Below, one piece after another: positions 24,325-36,942 of a stretch of DNA of 64,000 nucleotides (its first letter is position 1; each line of letters opens with the position of its first letter). The notes beneath the pieces are model-generated. The model did no database searches, was not told where the DNA came from, and saw nothing but the letters and a program-made list of their open reading frames with translations. This stretch comes from Cordia subcordata (taxonomy: Eukaryota > Streptophyta > Magnoliopsida > Boraginales > Cordiaceae): positions 36,227,501 to 36,291,500 of the forward strand of contig JAPTOF010000001.1 in assembly GCA_028554755.1 (NCBI GenBank), given 5' to 3'. Both the position numbers and the translations under genes were made by a program.

Positions 24325-27300
24325 GGACCTAAAATGACCTTTCAACCCTTGTTTGGATTCATTATTTTTTTCTATGTTACTAACAAGCCAAGTGAAAATT
24401 GTAATTAATTTGTATTTATTTTTCATTCCTGTAAGCTCCTTGTGAGAATAACAAGCATTTGAGAATTGAGATGCTATCATTTGATTTGGCTGTAAATGGT
24501 AATATATCCTTATGATTTGATTTTATATTTATTTTTAGATTCATATTCTTTTTTAAGATGACACTGATCTTCTATAATCTTTTATAGTATAGAAGGTAAT
24601 TCATATTTTTTTCCCGGGGGGAGGGGGGTTGGAGAAGAAAGTAATATGGTATATTTTAAAATATAGAGGTAATTAGTTAATTAGGTAAATCATAAGAGAG
24701 TAAGGTGCTTTTTTCTATAATTTAAATTGTACATTTGGCTTTGAATATAGTTCAAATATTTAGCTCGGAGTTTTCAGTCAGCAGCAAGCTGCGCTGCCAC
24801 TCAACGGCATTATAAGCTTTCTAAGGTTCAAAGGTTAATTAGTAAACCACAAAGGTTTACATAATTATATAAGCAAAAATGGATAACATTTTTTTTTTCG
24901 TTTCAAAGGAGGCAAAGGCCAATTGCAACATTTATTTAGCAAGAATTGATTTTTGTACCTATTCACACTAACGGTGAGAAGCACACCACTTGAACATTAG
25001 AACTATATAAGACTAAAATGTTTTTGGCCTAAATACTAATTTCTTCAATTGTTAATAAGTTCAAATCAAGGTTTTTCTGTTAGGGTAAGGTAAAACAGTT
25101 GCTTAAGGATTTATAACATTTAGAGGTTTTAAATTTAAATATATATTAGACTATCATCCGTCCTATGTGCACAGTGTCATAATAATTTTTGAGTTACATT
25201 ATTTTATGAAAATAATAGAATATTAAAAATTAAGAAAAACGACTTATGATCACCCTATTACTATTATACAATGTATAAACCATTGAAGTTTAATAATAAC
25301 AAATATCAATATGCTAAGTTATGAATGTATAATATATATAGTAACCATATATAAGTAAATCTAATGCAATCATGATCGGCAACTGCACCTAATATGGAAA
25401 AATGCGATAAATTTTTTTAATAAAAATTAAGTCAAGATGTATTAGAGATATATGAGACATTTATGAACAAAAATATTAAATAAAATAATTTTATATTTAC
25501 TTTTTATGAACCCAAAACATTGCAAGGCTTGAAAATTTTGATTGAATGATAAAGCGACACATGTCGCAAGGAGGTAAAGGCGATCTCTGGTGTAAAGAAA
25601 GTAGCTTCATTTGGTAATAACTTTAGTTATATTAATTAACTAGTGTAACACCCGTGCCACGCACGAGTTGCAAAATATATGATTGGTTTTTTTAAAAATT
25701 AGAGTTTTTTTTATATTAATCTAAACATTGCTTTCAAATTATATTTTAAAAATTAAATAAACATGGATTCATATAGAAAATAGAATTTATGTTTCTCTTT
25801 TAATACTAACTGTCCTAATTCAATAATAGTTTTACCTCTACAAATGAGTTAAACTTAAATAAATGTAGATCGTCTTTTCTTTTTCCAAACGAAAACCTTC
25901 GTTTTCTTTTTTTTTTTACTTTCTGAATTTAAGTATCCTATTTAGTTACTGTAAAAAAAATTTCATAAGAAAATTATTGTTATTAATGGATAAGAACATT
26001 AATAGTTTGACAGATAAGAACACACATAAAAAATAAAAATAAATTCTTAAAAGATAAAAAGTAAACAAAATATTAAGAGGAAATGAGTACTTAGATACCA
26101 AGTTATCTAGGAATCAAGGAATACATGCTACTAATTTTGTAATAAAAAGATCGTTTTGGAAGAAAAGATAGGGACGATACTAAAGTTTCAAAATATGATA
26201 GTTAACCAAAGGGACAAAATAAAATTAAAAAGCTGAAAGATCTATATTGTATAATGGCATAAGTGGGTGAAAGTTTCACTAAAAAAAAAAAATAATATAG
26301 AATATAGAATCTGAATATAAAAAAACATATGAATAAAAAGGTAATTTGTCGATATTAACCAAAACTCATATTACCATAAATAATATTATGCAATAATGAT
26401 ATATTAAGTAAATTTCAATAATTTCTGATTATAGTAATAGAAAACAATTAAAATAGGTAACTATTTGACAACAACCCAATTAGAGAGTTACCATAAATAT
26501 CTGCAATCAATCCAAATTGCATGTTATAATTCTCGGATGTAAAATGTAAATATTCAAATAAATTAGTAAATCAAAGTAAATCTCAGTAAAATAAAACAAA
26601 ATCATTTACTCACCAAATATAGCAGTTGATATCATTATAATGTAAGAGAACCATATGACAAAAAGATTTTAAAAATACTATTTGTGCGACACTTGTTATT
26701 ATTATATTACAAAGGTTTTTCTATATAATATAGTATAGATAGATTAATAGATCTTTTCATCATAAATAATTTTTTACCCTTAAATGTCATAGAGCATGTG
26801 TCGAATGTATTGATACATGTCAGAGTTTTCAGCGCCAACAAACAAATCCAATTTGAAATGGATTTCTTAGTATTAAAAAACCAACGGATGTTTGGAACAA
26901 CACGATTTTGCTTTCGGCTTAACGCAGTGCACATTTATTAGTTATCGAGTCAACATAAGGCTAGGAAATATGAAATTGTTGGCATGTGATCTAATCAAAA
27001 GAAAATAAAAAGTTCAATCATCAAGCACAAGTTGTCTCCAAATCATCAAGCGCAAGTGGTCTCCAAAATTAATTGGTTCATCACCAAAGAAGCTAGAGGA
27101 ACATATAAACAACAAACGATCGAGGGATTGTAAACCATTTACGACTATGAAAATTGGGCTTGAATGTTATCAAATTACCACTTTATTTAGAAATATAAAA
27201 GTTAGAAAGTAATTTATTTTATTGTATATTTATTATCTTCAATACCCCTTCCACGTGTAAGGGTGAATAAATTTTTTATTAAGCCTTATATATGCATAAA

Positions 27301-27489
27301 TTAAATTATTTTCAAATGAGTAATAATGATACTTGAACTCATGAAATATATTGATCAATTTGGTAATTAATCTCAACACATTGATACTACATTAAGTTAT
27401 TATTTTATTTGAAAGATTAAATTATTAAATAAGAGTTTGTAACATATAATTGTTGTCAATAAATGTACATGAATGATCCGGTACGTTAA
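24325..27489. other. Intergenic, about 3.2 kb, no gene recognised
   Basis: Very AT-rich. A GC-rich mini-palindrome (CGTGCCACGCACG) near 25655-25667 sits in a TGTAACACCCGTGCCACGCA context, a motif I recall as repeated in plant genomes but cannot assign. A 28-bp unit (AATCATCAAGCRCAAGTKG..) repeats twice near 27014-27066. Confidence 0.4.
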
Positions 27490-29174
27490 TTCTTTTTCCC
27501 CTAGAACATTAGAAATTTGTCTGACACAGTGTCCGACAATTAGATTCGTTTCATTGGGTCGGAATATAAAGCTTGAATGTATGAGGACTGTTTATGTTGG
27601 TAATAAATCTGTGGAATAAGTCTCAAAATCTTTCTTGTGCTAACAAGCTAACATGTTTTATGCAATTCAAAGTTTAAAAGGTTCCTTGGTTACATCGTAC
27701 ATATACATGATTTTAAAGAATGGAAAATTATTATGAGTAATCACCAGAAAAATTTAACGGTAATGAACTAATAATTTGTGAAAAATCTGCAACAATTTTT
27801 CCTTTTTTTAATCGAAATAGAATAGTTTGTCTTGTGCCTTAAAAGACCAAAATATTTTAAGTTTTATTAATTACATGTAGTATTAATAAGAAAGTTTGCT
27901 GCAGAACGAACAAATCATGCTTACTAGTTTCCTTGTTAATTATTCTTTTCACGAGTTATCTGATTTTCAGTTTTTATGTTAGGGTTTCCTCCAAATATGC
28001 GTATAGCTTGTTGTATAAATTATTAGTTCTCGCTCAGCAAAAGAGAAAGGGCGTACATCAAATTGGACCAGGATCCTCTCCAATATCTATTGTCATATTG
28101 GAGGGGTAATCCCAATCATTCACATCATGTTTGAACTTAAAAAATTAACCTTTAGATTAAACTTATACAAATCATTAGATTAGACTCTTAGACACACGTA
28201 TTAACGACGAAAAAAGGAAAAGAAGAAAGAAAACAAAACTAAATGTTAGTCTTTGATATCCATTGATTTTAAGATAGAACTTCATGATACTTAATGATAA
28301 TGTTACTTCGATTGAGAGATGCTTCGAGCACTCAGTTATAAATTACTCTTCTCACTTTCTTTTATAGGAAGCACAATCCTTCATAACGAAATCGGAAATC
28401 TTGTTCTTCAGGACTGTTCTATCGCTAAGAGTTAAGGGCAGATACGGCTCAAGAACTGGATTTGATTCCAGTCTTAGGTCTCTCTGAGTTGAGTGTCCTG
28501 ACTTACTTGGTGATTGAGTTGTTGGAACTGTCATTCCACCCGAAGTTTACCATCAAAGTTGGTTCCTTTGTCAAAAAATAAAATAAAATAAAATAAAAAA
28601 TCCTCTTATAGTTCATTGCATCAAGTAGATTAACTCGTCTTTCAAGCACTTCATATAGATCTTGAGTTTGATAAGATTTTGCCTTTCGAAACAAAATGGC
28701 TTTATCCAGTGAACCAACCCTGGATTTCATTTAAGTACAAAATATGAAGGATTTTTAACTTTCCAAGATCATCATATAATACTACCTAACTCTTTGGATT
28801 TATTTTAGTGCAACTATATAACTGCGTAACTGTAATAACTGAAACTCTAGAAGACTTCAATTTAAAATAACAAGTCAGTATCGATCTCTTTATTATATTG
28901 AGAGAGAATCAATCTGCGAAATATTGGAATTAATCATGTGATCACATGTGCCTAAAGGCGTTGGGTTGAGACCATTGCTATGGAATGGACAATATAGAGC
29001 CCTGATGAAGAAATTTTTAATCAGTATGATGGCATGTGCAGCTAAACAAAGAATACTGTCATTACGAAAATTTTTTAATCACAATCATGGCATCTCTAAT
29101 CATCACAAACAACGATGTATTTTAAATTTGAGGGAGGAATATGTATCATTATTTGCACAAATTTTAAAAGATAA

Positions 29175-29755
29175 AATGCATTTTACCTCTTTATATTTTG
29201 TGAAAGTCGCATAAAACCTCTTATATTTTTAAAACTTACTAATGACCGATTTATAAAATGTTGCGCATTGGCCCCCACCGTTAATTTTTCTGTTAAAGTT
29301 AACGGATTTTGAAACCAGAAGGGGGATTTTGTACTTTTTTCAAATCAGAATCAAAAGGGGGAATTTGCACCAATTTACTTGAGTTTTTTCTTCATTATTA
29401 ACAAGTCAAAATGTATTTTAGGTGTGTTTTTATACTCTCCGTTAATTTTAACGAAAAAACTAACTACGGGGACTAATGTGCAACATTTTCCAAATCATAG
29501 GGATTTATCAGTGAGTTTTATTCAATTTTAAAAGTAGAGAGAGGAATTTGCACCAATTTCCTTGAGTTTTTTCCCTTATTAACAAGTCAAAATGTATTAT
29601 AAATATACTTCTATACTCTCCGTTAACTTTAATGGAAAAATTAACAACAGGAGCTAACGTAAAACAATTTTTTAAATCACAATGATATATCAACAAGTTT
29701 AAAAAACACAAGGAGTTTTATACGACTTTTACAAAATACAAGGGGCTAAATTCCA
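29175..29755. mobile_element. MITE-type element with ~130-bp terminal inverted repeats
   Basis: The left arm (..CTCTTTATATTTTGTGAAAG then CGCATAAAACC..) matches the reverse complement of the right arm (..CCTTGTATTTTGTAAAAG then CGTATAAAACT..) for well over 100 bp at roughly 75-80% by eye. No coding capacity. It holds an internal tandem duplication, described separately. Confidence 0.65.
29346..29700. repeat. ~180-bp tandem duplication inside the MITE
   Basis: GAATTTGCACCAATTTMCTT, AACAAGTCAAAATGTATT and TATACTCTCCGTTAA each occur twice, 180-183 bases apart (for example 29401 and 29581). The duplicated unit spans one inner arm of the inverted repeat. Confidence 0.8.
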
Positions 29756-30720
29756 TATATATATATATGATATATGAACAACAAAAATCGAGGAATCAAG
29801 TCAAATTTTTCTCTACGACATTACAAATTAGTTTGACGCAATATCCATTGATGAGATTCGTTTAATTGGGTCGGTAGCTAGAATCTTGAATGTACGAGGA
29901 CTGTTCCTGTTTGTAATAATTAAATTCCCTGCATTGTTCTCAAATCTTTCTTGTGTATTACAAAGACTACATCATCTTTACTTAATGCATTTCAAATATG
30001 AAAGTTTCTAGATTACATATATTCCATAATACGAATAATCGATAAGGTAAAGATTTCCTCCTCACGAAGTAACAAAAATTAACCAACCGAATTTATTGTC
30101 TTGCAAAAAGTTTATTGATTATATCTTATACTTGTAATTAGTACAACTGTAAACATCTTCTAGTTTTAAGACCCTAGACCTTCTGGTGATATACATTGGC
30201 TAACTTGAAATAGTTATTTGTTGCATATATATACTTGTTACTCTCGTGTAATTAGCTGGTCCTGATGTTCGTCTCAGTGATTTGGATTGGACGGGTCAGG
30301 GGTAATCCCTTTACTTGGCTCATACCAATATGCCCAAAAGGCTTCTTGTTATCTAGATACGGGACTTTCAATTACTAATTTTTTTCCTGGCAGAAAAATT
30401 AATTATGCTCATGCTAAATGGTAGGAGAAACAAATTATTTTAAGTGTTAGCTAGTTATAAGAAAATGATGTTTAACTTCAGACGCCTCTGTTATGTCGTA
30501 AATGTTTTGTTTTCTCATCTATCCTCCTGTGGAAGTACATTCCCCTTTTGTCATTCGTGAATTCTTTCGCAGTTCACTGCATCTTCAAGTTTAGCTTGTA
30601 TTTCACGAAAGCTTCCATATATTTCATGTTTTATAAAATTTACAATTCCCATGCAACTTGGCTCCATCCAGCGAACCAAGCTTTGATTTCATTCAGGTAG
30701 ACACCGATAGATTTTTAGCT

Positions 30721-31333
30721 TTGATAGTTATATTTTATAGGGTTTCTTGCTAGCGGACTCCTTGTGTTATAGTGAAATTACGTCGCTGGTCTCTGTATTT
30801 TCAAAACCCTTTACTTATTCCCTTATATTTTTTTCGCAACTTGCATGAATATCCCTTCCATCAAATCTTCCATCCATTTAATAGTTCAAAAGTGATAAGG
30901 CTTTATGATTTTAAAAGTTCAATTTAATAGTTTTTTTAGCTTTTGAAGTTCAAAAATTTGAAATTGAAAACTCAAATTAAACGAATTAATTTTTTCAATG
31001 CAAAATAGAAAATTTGAAAGTCTAAAGAAAAAAAAAAAGGCGTGATTAATATAGAAGTAAAAAAAAAAAAAAAAAGAAGAAAGACCACATCATTTTGATT
31101 TCGAAGGAAAATTGAAAACTATTATGTAATCTAACAACTTTTTTAGTATTAGAAATTTAAAAATTTGAACCTGAAAATTCAAATTGATTCCTTTAACATG
31201 ATATAGTTTTATTTGCTCCTAAAATTCATATATTAAAAACTTAAACCAATTTCTACTGCTGATGAAAGTTAATGGACATGGTTATTAAACAAATAGAAAA
31301 AGAGATAGCAAATCAATTTGCTAGATAGGGAAG
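30721..31333. other. Intergenic, AT-rich
   Basis: Contains poly-A tracts near 31030 and 31060 and a decayed repeat start near 30740-30850 (CTCCTTGTGTTATAGTGAAA). No gene seen. Confidence 0.4.
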
Positions 31334-31835
31334 CACTACGAGGAAAATTGTCATTTTCATGGGAAATCCATAGGAAAATAAGGACGGCCTACGGATTTCC
31401 ATAAGAAAGCTTCCATTGAAGGAAAGGGTCCTGTAGGTAAATCAAGTCCATTAGGGCCTTCATTGAACATACCTATGAATTTCCTATGAAAAGAAATAAA
31501 ATTTTTTTTTATTTATTCTAACTATTCCATAAATAAGCCATAAGAAATAGCTATAGATAAATTTCTTTAGCAAATTACCAACGAAATTCGATCAAATGAA
31601 GATAGCTACAGGTAAATTTCCGTAGCTAATCTCCTACAGACTTTCTATGGATAAACCAAATAAAATTGGTTTTTATATATTTTTGTTTGTTGGTCAATTG
31701 TAGAAAATAGCTACTGCTCAATGCCGTTGCCAATTACCTATGGATTTTCTACAAAATTAAAGAAATAAAATTATTTTTTTACTACTCCATAGTTAAGTCG
31801 TAGGAAATAGGTATGGATAAAATTATTTTTCTACT
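31334..31835. mobile_element. CACTA-type (En/Spm) element end with subterminal repeats, truncated
   Basis: CACTACGAGGAAAATT at 31334 matches the CACTACAAGAAAA-type terminus of plant CACTA transposons. Short degenerate repeats follow in both orientations (CCTATGGATTTCCTA, GAAATAGCTATAGATAAATTTC), as in CACTA subterminal regions. I see no matching right terminus, so the far boundary is approximate. Confidence 0.5.
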
Positions 31836-32476
31836 ACTCCGTTTTTTTTTTTTTTCATTTTTATTGATGTGTCGCCCCCCTAATTACTTGATAAGTTATT
31901 CGTTGGGCTTTTATACTGATAAAATAATTGAAAAAACTCATTTAAGTTTAATAAGTTATTTAAATATTGCAACATTGTTGGTTGGTTATTTACTTTATTT
32001 TAATAATTTTCAATAGTAACGTTATCGAGTTCTTTGTAGAAAATTTAACTAATAATATTTAAGCTTTAACATTTGGATTAATTATTTCTCATTGATAATA
32101 TATTTAAAAAAGAGAGAGATAACCGGTAATTTAAATTGATTCTTTTCTTATTTTTATGTCATATAAAAGAAGATATCAAAGAGGATGCATACATATGCAA
32201 TATATAATTTGTTCTAGTCGATAGACAAGGAATAATTAATTTTCATATGTACTAAAATGTGTTTTGAAAACAAAATATTTTTATTCACTTAGTCAATCAT
32301 CCATATTCTATAATTTAATGAAAACAATAGAGTACATGTATATGGATTTATATGTGTTTTATGTCTATATATAATATATTTGTTTCAGGGTAAAATGCAT
32401 TAAACTCCCTTGTGGTTCATCAAAAGTGCATCAAACTTTCTTGTGGTCTAAAAAGTCTCTTATGACCCCCCCTATG
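31836..32476. other. Intergenic, ending in a repeat that received the solo LTR
   Basis: AT-rich. From about 32390 the sequence (GTAAAATGCATTAAACTCCC) looks like a MITE end of the same general style as the one at 29175. Related sequence resumes after the LTR near 34185. Confidence 0.4.
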
Positions 32477-34117
32477 TGTTAGGAATGTATGCCCTAAAAT
32501 CCACCTGTACATGGATATCGAGCTAGACATATGATCATTTATTATATTTATGAGTACTTTTTACATATATTATCTCTGGTGTATTTGTGTGATACATTGT
32601 GTAATGATCCAATGATATAATCCAATAACTTGGGTGCAGAGTGAGGCTAGATGCACAGTAGGTTCAAATCTAGTTTTGATACATTATAAAGATGTCCATA
32701 GCCGAATAGTAGTGTTGGGTACTCTACCGGGATAAAGCTATTGTGGGCGAGTCTCCCGATAGGGATGATTTACCTGGGTCATTGGAGGGTCTTTCTAGAC
32801 TTCGCTTCTAGTATATGTGTCACGTATTGAACAGGACCACCGTGAGTATGTCTTTTGGAACCGTACTATCATTTATAGAGGACAAGATACTTGCTATTTT
32901 CGAGTGACTAATACTCTCGATCTCGAGTATGTGTGGATGAACTGGTGAAATTAGAGTACAGCACTTTGATGTACTATAAGAAGAGATCTTGAGTGATAAG
33001 ATTGTCTGCCCTGTACATTTGGTGTTGTGTTCTAATCAATCAGAACATGCATGTGCAACAACAAAGTCTATGTGTCCCCTTGAATTTGTCTTATTGGTTA
33101 TTGTAAATCTAGATCTAGTGATATTATCCTTCAGGGGTATATCGGTCATTTGGCTTGTGGGTTGTTCGTTAGATCAAGAGATCCATGACCAGACGGTGAT
33201 CACTCATTGGACTAGAAATTCCAAGGTTCCAAATGGAGTCTTGGAGGTGATGATGCATTTTCACCGACCTTGACTATGGGTATAGATCGAGGGGTATTTT
33301 GGTCATTTCGCTCGGTTGATCAAAGACAGAGGTTACTTCATGCAACAAGCTCCCACTTAGCCATCAATTATTCTTGGAGTATGGCTTTTGGTCTTTTGGT
33401 GGAGTAGATTGGAGTCAAAGTGGCTATGAAGTCATCAAGATAGTGGCTAGACCATTTTGGTCATTTTAGGAGCCAAGGATAATTATGTCTTTTGATTTCT
33501 CCACTAGTTATTTCTCTATTAGATACATAATTGAGAAAGTTAATATGTGGGTTGCTTAATTAAGATTTGAGTTTAAAAGTTAAGAAAAGATTAAATTATC
33601 CGAGTCTTATTAATATAACTCATAGATATATTAATTAAATAAACGGGGACCACATAGGATATATTTAGTGTGTGATAGAGAATATTTGGGTGTCCTTTTA
33701 TCCCAAAGGAATATTCCTTATCTAGAAAGTTTAATGAAGGATATTGAGGAAATTTCTACATTCTCTAGGTCTTATCCTTTTAGATTAAGTTTAGTACTAT
33801 AAATAGTACAAGCTGAACATGACCAAAATAAGCCTCTTTGATATTTTCTTTCTTAGTGTGAGTACAATAATTTTCACACACTAGCACCAAGAGCACACAA
33901 TAGTTTTATCTTTCTCGTTTTAGCCTTTGTTAGCTTGCTCACTACATAACTAAGCATCTTGGTTCTCAAAAAGTGGTCATACTAGAGAAAACCACAAAGG
34001 CGGCTATTTTCAAGAAGATTTGACGCAAAGAGGCACGCATCAAGGGTAACGAAATCTTCACCCATTCTTATTTATCTTTATGCATTTTGTGTTGATTCCT
34101 ATGTGTATAACATGTCA
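32477..34117 (+). mobile_element. Solo LTR, 1,641 bp, with 5-bp target-site duplication CTATG
   Basis: Starts TGTTAGGAATGTATGCCC and ends ..ACATGTCA, giving the TG..CA ends of an LTR. CTATG flanks it on both sides (32472-32476 and 34118-34122). No primer-binding site or coding region adjoins it, so this is a solo LTR left by recombination between two LTRs. A TATAAATA box at 33798-33805 marks the LTR promoter and gives the plus orientation. The 94-codon open frame within it (32989-33273) has no recognisable domain. Confidence 0.8.
33798..33805 (+). promoter_or_regulatory. TATA box of the solo LTR
   Basis: TATAAATA about 320 bases before the LTR end, a usual position for an LTR U3 promoter. 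Confidence 0.6.
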
Positions 34118-34419
34118 CTATGCTATTTTCCGCTACCATGTATAGATTATGAATTAAATTTTAAATCCGGCACCTAATCTTGAATATGGTAATAGCATTT
34201 TAGATCCATCACTATGGTCCATAAAAGTATATCAAACCCCTCCCCCTTCACGCTGTTAAGAATACTGTTATTTTTAACCATGATTATTTGAAATTATTCA
34301 AACTTCCCTTCTCTCTTTTATAAAAGAAATGTTGCTAAAATAATTTGAACTCTTCACCTCAAATTAGAACAACAAACACTCTAACTAATTAGGCTACAAA
34401 CACTTTATGTTTTAACTTA

Positions 34420-35431
34420 GGGCTTGTTTGGTAATGTTGTCAAAAATTTTAAAAACAAAAACTAGAATCATAAACAAAAAACTGTCAACAACAATTAAAA
34501 ATAGAAACTGTAAACGCGTTTGGTTAAATTAGAGAATCTATAAACAAAAACCAAAAACAATTTTGGTTGTCTAGAGTTTACAAATTATTTTTGTCTCATA
34601 TTTTTCATTTTAGTATGTTGTGTTAAATAAAACACATAAAAATATTTGAGAATATTTTGTAAAAGAATAATAAGAATATTTTAAAATTAATTTATTTTCT
34701 TTAAGATTATAATTAAAAAAATAAGTTTAATTATTTTGAGACTATATTTTTATTTTCATTTTTGAATTTTTTAAAAATTTAATTTATTAATTTATTTTTA
34801 AAATATTTCTAAAAATAATTTTAATAATTATTTTTAAAAATAGTTATAAGAATAATTATTTTTAAAAATAAATTTAATTTTAATTCTTATAATGTTTTTA
34901 ATTTTATAAAAATAATTATAATTTATTAAAATATTTTTAAAAATATTTTTAATTTATCAAATAATGTTTAAAAGTTTTTTAATTTATTAAAATTATTTTA
35001 AAATATTAAATTTATTTAAATGATTTTTAATTTATTAAAATTATTTTATATAATATTTTAAAATTAAAATTATTTTTGAAAATATTTTTAATTATTTTTA
35101 AAAATTTCTTTGGAAAATATTTTTAGATTAATTTTTTAAATTATTTTTTAATAATTTCAATTTTAATAACTATTTTTCAAAAAAATTAATGAGTTCGTAT
35201 TAATTTTGAAAAGATAATTCTAAAAGGTATTCACCACAAAATGAATAAAATTTTTGAAAACCTGTTGCCACAACTAGAGAAAATTACTTTTTCTTGTTTA
35301 TCAAAGTTGTAAAAACATGTTATTGAATTTTGTTTTTTCTAGAAAACAAAAATGGAAACAAACAAACTGGTGTTCAAATATTGATCAACAAAAATAGTAA
35401 ACCAGAAACAGTAACGATGTCAAACGAGCCC
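34420..35431. mobile_element. hAT-type MITE with extremely AT-rich interior
   Basis: Begins GGGCTTGTTTGG and ends TCAAACGAGCCC, inverted repeats typical of plant hAT-type MITEs. Flanks TTAACTTA (left) and TTAATTTT (right) agree at 6 of 8 positions, consistent with an aged 8-bp duplication. The interior from about 34600 to 35220 is almost wholly A and T, with many small palindromes built from TTTTTAAAAATA and AATTTATTAAA. No coding capacity. Confidence 0.75.
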
Positions 35432-36942
35432 TTAATTTTAGGTTGATTTATGTTTTAAAAATTCTGACAAACAAGAAACAAAAATAGAGAAAAAAAAAAT
35501 TCAAACACTAAAAGGGCTTAAACTTTAAGGAGTTCCTAAGTCAAACTATAAGATATGGACTAATACTAGCCAAAGAAAGAAATCTAATGTCGACAAAGAG
35601 GAAGAATTATAAATCAAAAATGCATAGTGAGGTAAAATAAAACGAAGCCAAGTTTAAACATGCTTCACCTTGATTTGACACAATTATCTACCCATAAACA
35701 CGATAAACAATCAGAATTTATATACTGAAAAGGAATAAAATATTTTTTTCTTAAAAAAATGGAAGAAAAATAAATAGAAAGTTTAAATGCTTGAGGAGGT
35801 TAGGGACATAGAGGAAAAGAAATCCAGCCAGGTCAGCGTTGTGTGACGTGAAGTTGTTCATTAAATCCTCTCGTCTGCCTCCATTGATTGCCATCTGATC
35901 GCCATTTTTTAGCCTTTGAAGATCCACCCTTCCTCATTCCTTCCCTAACCCCTCATCATAGTATCTCCTTTCTTGTCATCTTCAAGGTTTTTCTTCTTCT
36001 TCTTTCAAGGATTTTTTTTTCTCTATTTCTGTTTCATTTGTGTCAAAATTTTTAAAAAGTAAATCAACTTAAAATTAAGCTAGAATATAAATTGTTTATA
36101 ACCTAATAGGTTAGAATATTTATTGTTTTAATTGGAAGTTGAGGGTTCAAATCTTTTCAACAACATTTTTTTTTTGTAATGAGAGAATGGTAGTGACAAG
36201 GGTTTTTGATGCATTTTTATGCACCATAGAGGTTTATGAGTGACTTTTTAGACTACAGGAAATTCGGTGTACTCTTGATGAACCACAGACAGGTCTGGTG
36301 TATCTTAACCTTTTTTTATTTTGTAGATACAATGTTTTCTTAAAAATTTTCACATTGATTATTGAAATAGTTCCTTCAAGACTACTTCCACTGCCCCCCC
36401 CCCCCCCCGGTCTTTTTCCCGACGTTAGCTCCAAATTCTAGCTCTGCCACTGTGCTGAAGGTTGGCCTCTTGTCTTTAAATCCAGATTTCTTGAATCATG
36501 TAACATCGCAGCGCTATTGGAAAGTGTTTGTGTGAACAGACTTTGAGAAATCTACATGTATAAACAGAAGTTTGAAAGAACACCTCATGGGATGCCTTTC
36601 GATATCTTTTTCTAACTTGTTTCAAGTGATAATTTATTTTATAACATTGATTGAACATTATCCTCCACAAGCCGCCCATCAAGTGGCCAGACATAATTAC
36701 ATAAATGACAAAGCTTGATACATAACACAAACAAAACAAAATACTGAACGGTCACTACTTCATCTAAAAGTTTATTTTTATAGAGAGGATATTGGTGTAT
36801 GCATTTAGTTATTATATTATATTAACACACCCTTTCACAACATACCTGAAGCTATTCGGGATGTTGGTTTATTTATTTATTTGTTATATTGACGAGCGAG
36901 CAGTTCATGACTGAAGAGGATATATAGGATGTTATGGGTCGA
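35432..36942. other. Intergenic; 3' flank of the albumin-1-like gene
   Basis: Contains a run of 15 C at 36394-36408 and pyrimidine-rich sequence near 35900-36030. The minus-strand frame at 36476-36739 has no known domain. No gene supported. Confidence 0.4.

Larger units (their letters stand above)
27490..30720. repeat. Diverged tandem duplication, unit about 2.3 kb
   Basis: Sequence at about 27520-28740 recurs at about 29830-30715 with an offset near 2.3 kb. Matching landmarks are GATTCGTTTMATTGGGTCGG (27543 and 29854), GARGACTGTT, CTCAAAATCTTTCTTGTG / CTCAAATCTTTCTTGTG, and an exon-like minus-strand patch (GSLDKAILFRKAKSYQT near 28660-28710; GSLDGAKLHGN near 30640-30680). The copies have diverged and neither has a full gene. 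The patch may be a remnant of an old gene I do not recognise. The MITE at 29175-29755 lies between the copies. Confidence 0.6.

Noticed and set aside
32989..33273. 94-codon plus-strand frame
   Set aside because: It lies wholly inside the solo LTR and has no domain.
34600..35220. Organellar or plasmid insertion suggested by extreme A/T content
   Set aside because: It is bounded by hAT-type inverted repeats and has no organellar gene, so a MITE interior explains it better.
36394..36408. Poly-C run (and poly-G near 63416) as special structures
   Set aside because: Plain homopolymers with no surrounding structure; possibly inflated by sequencing.
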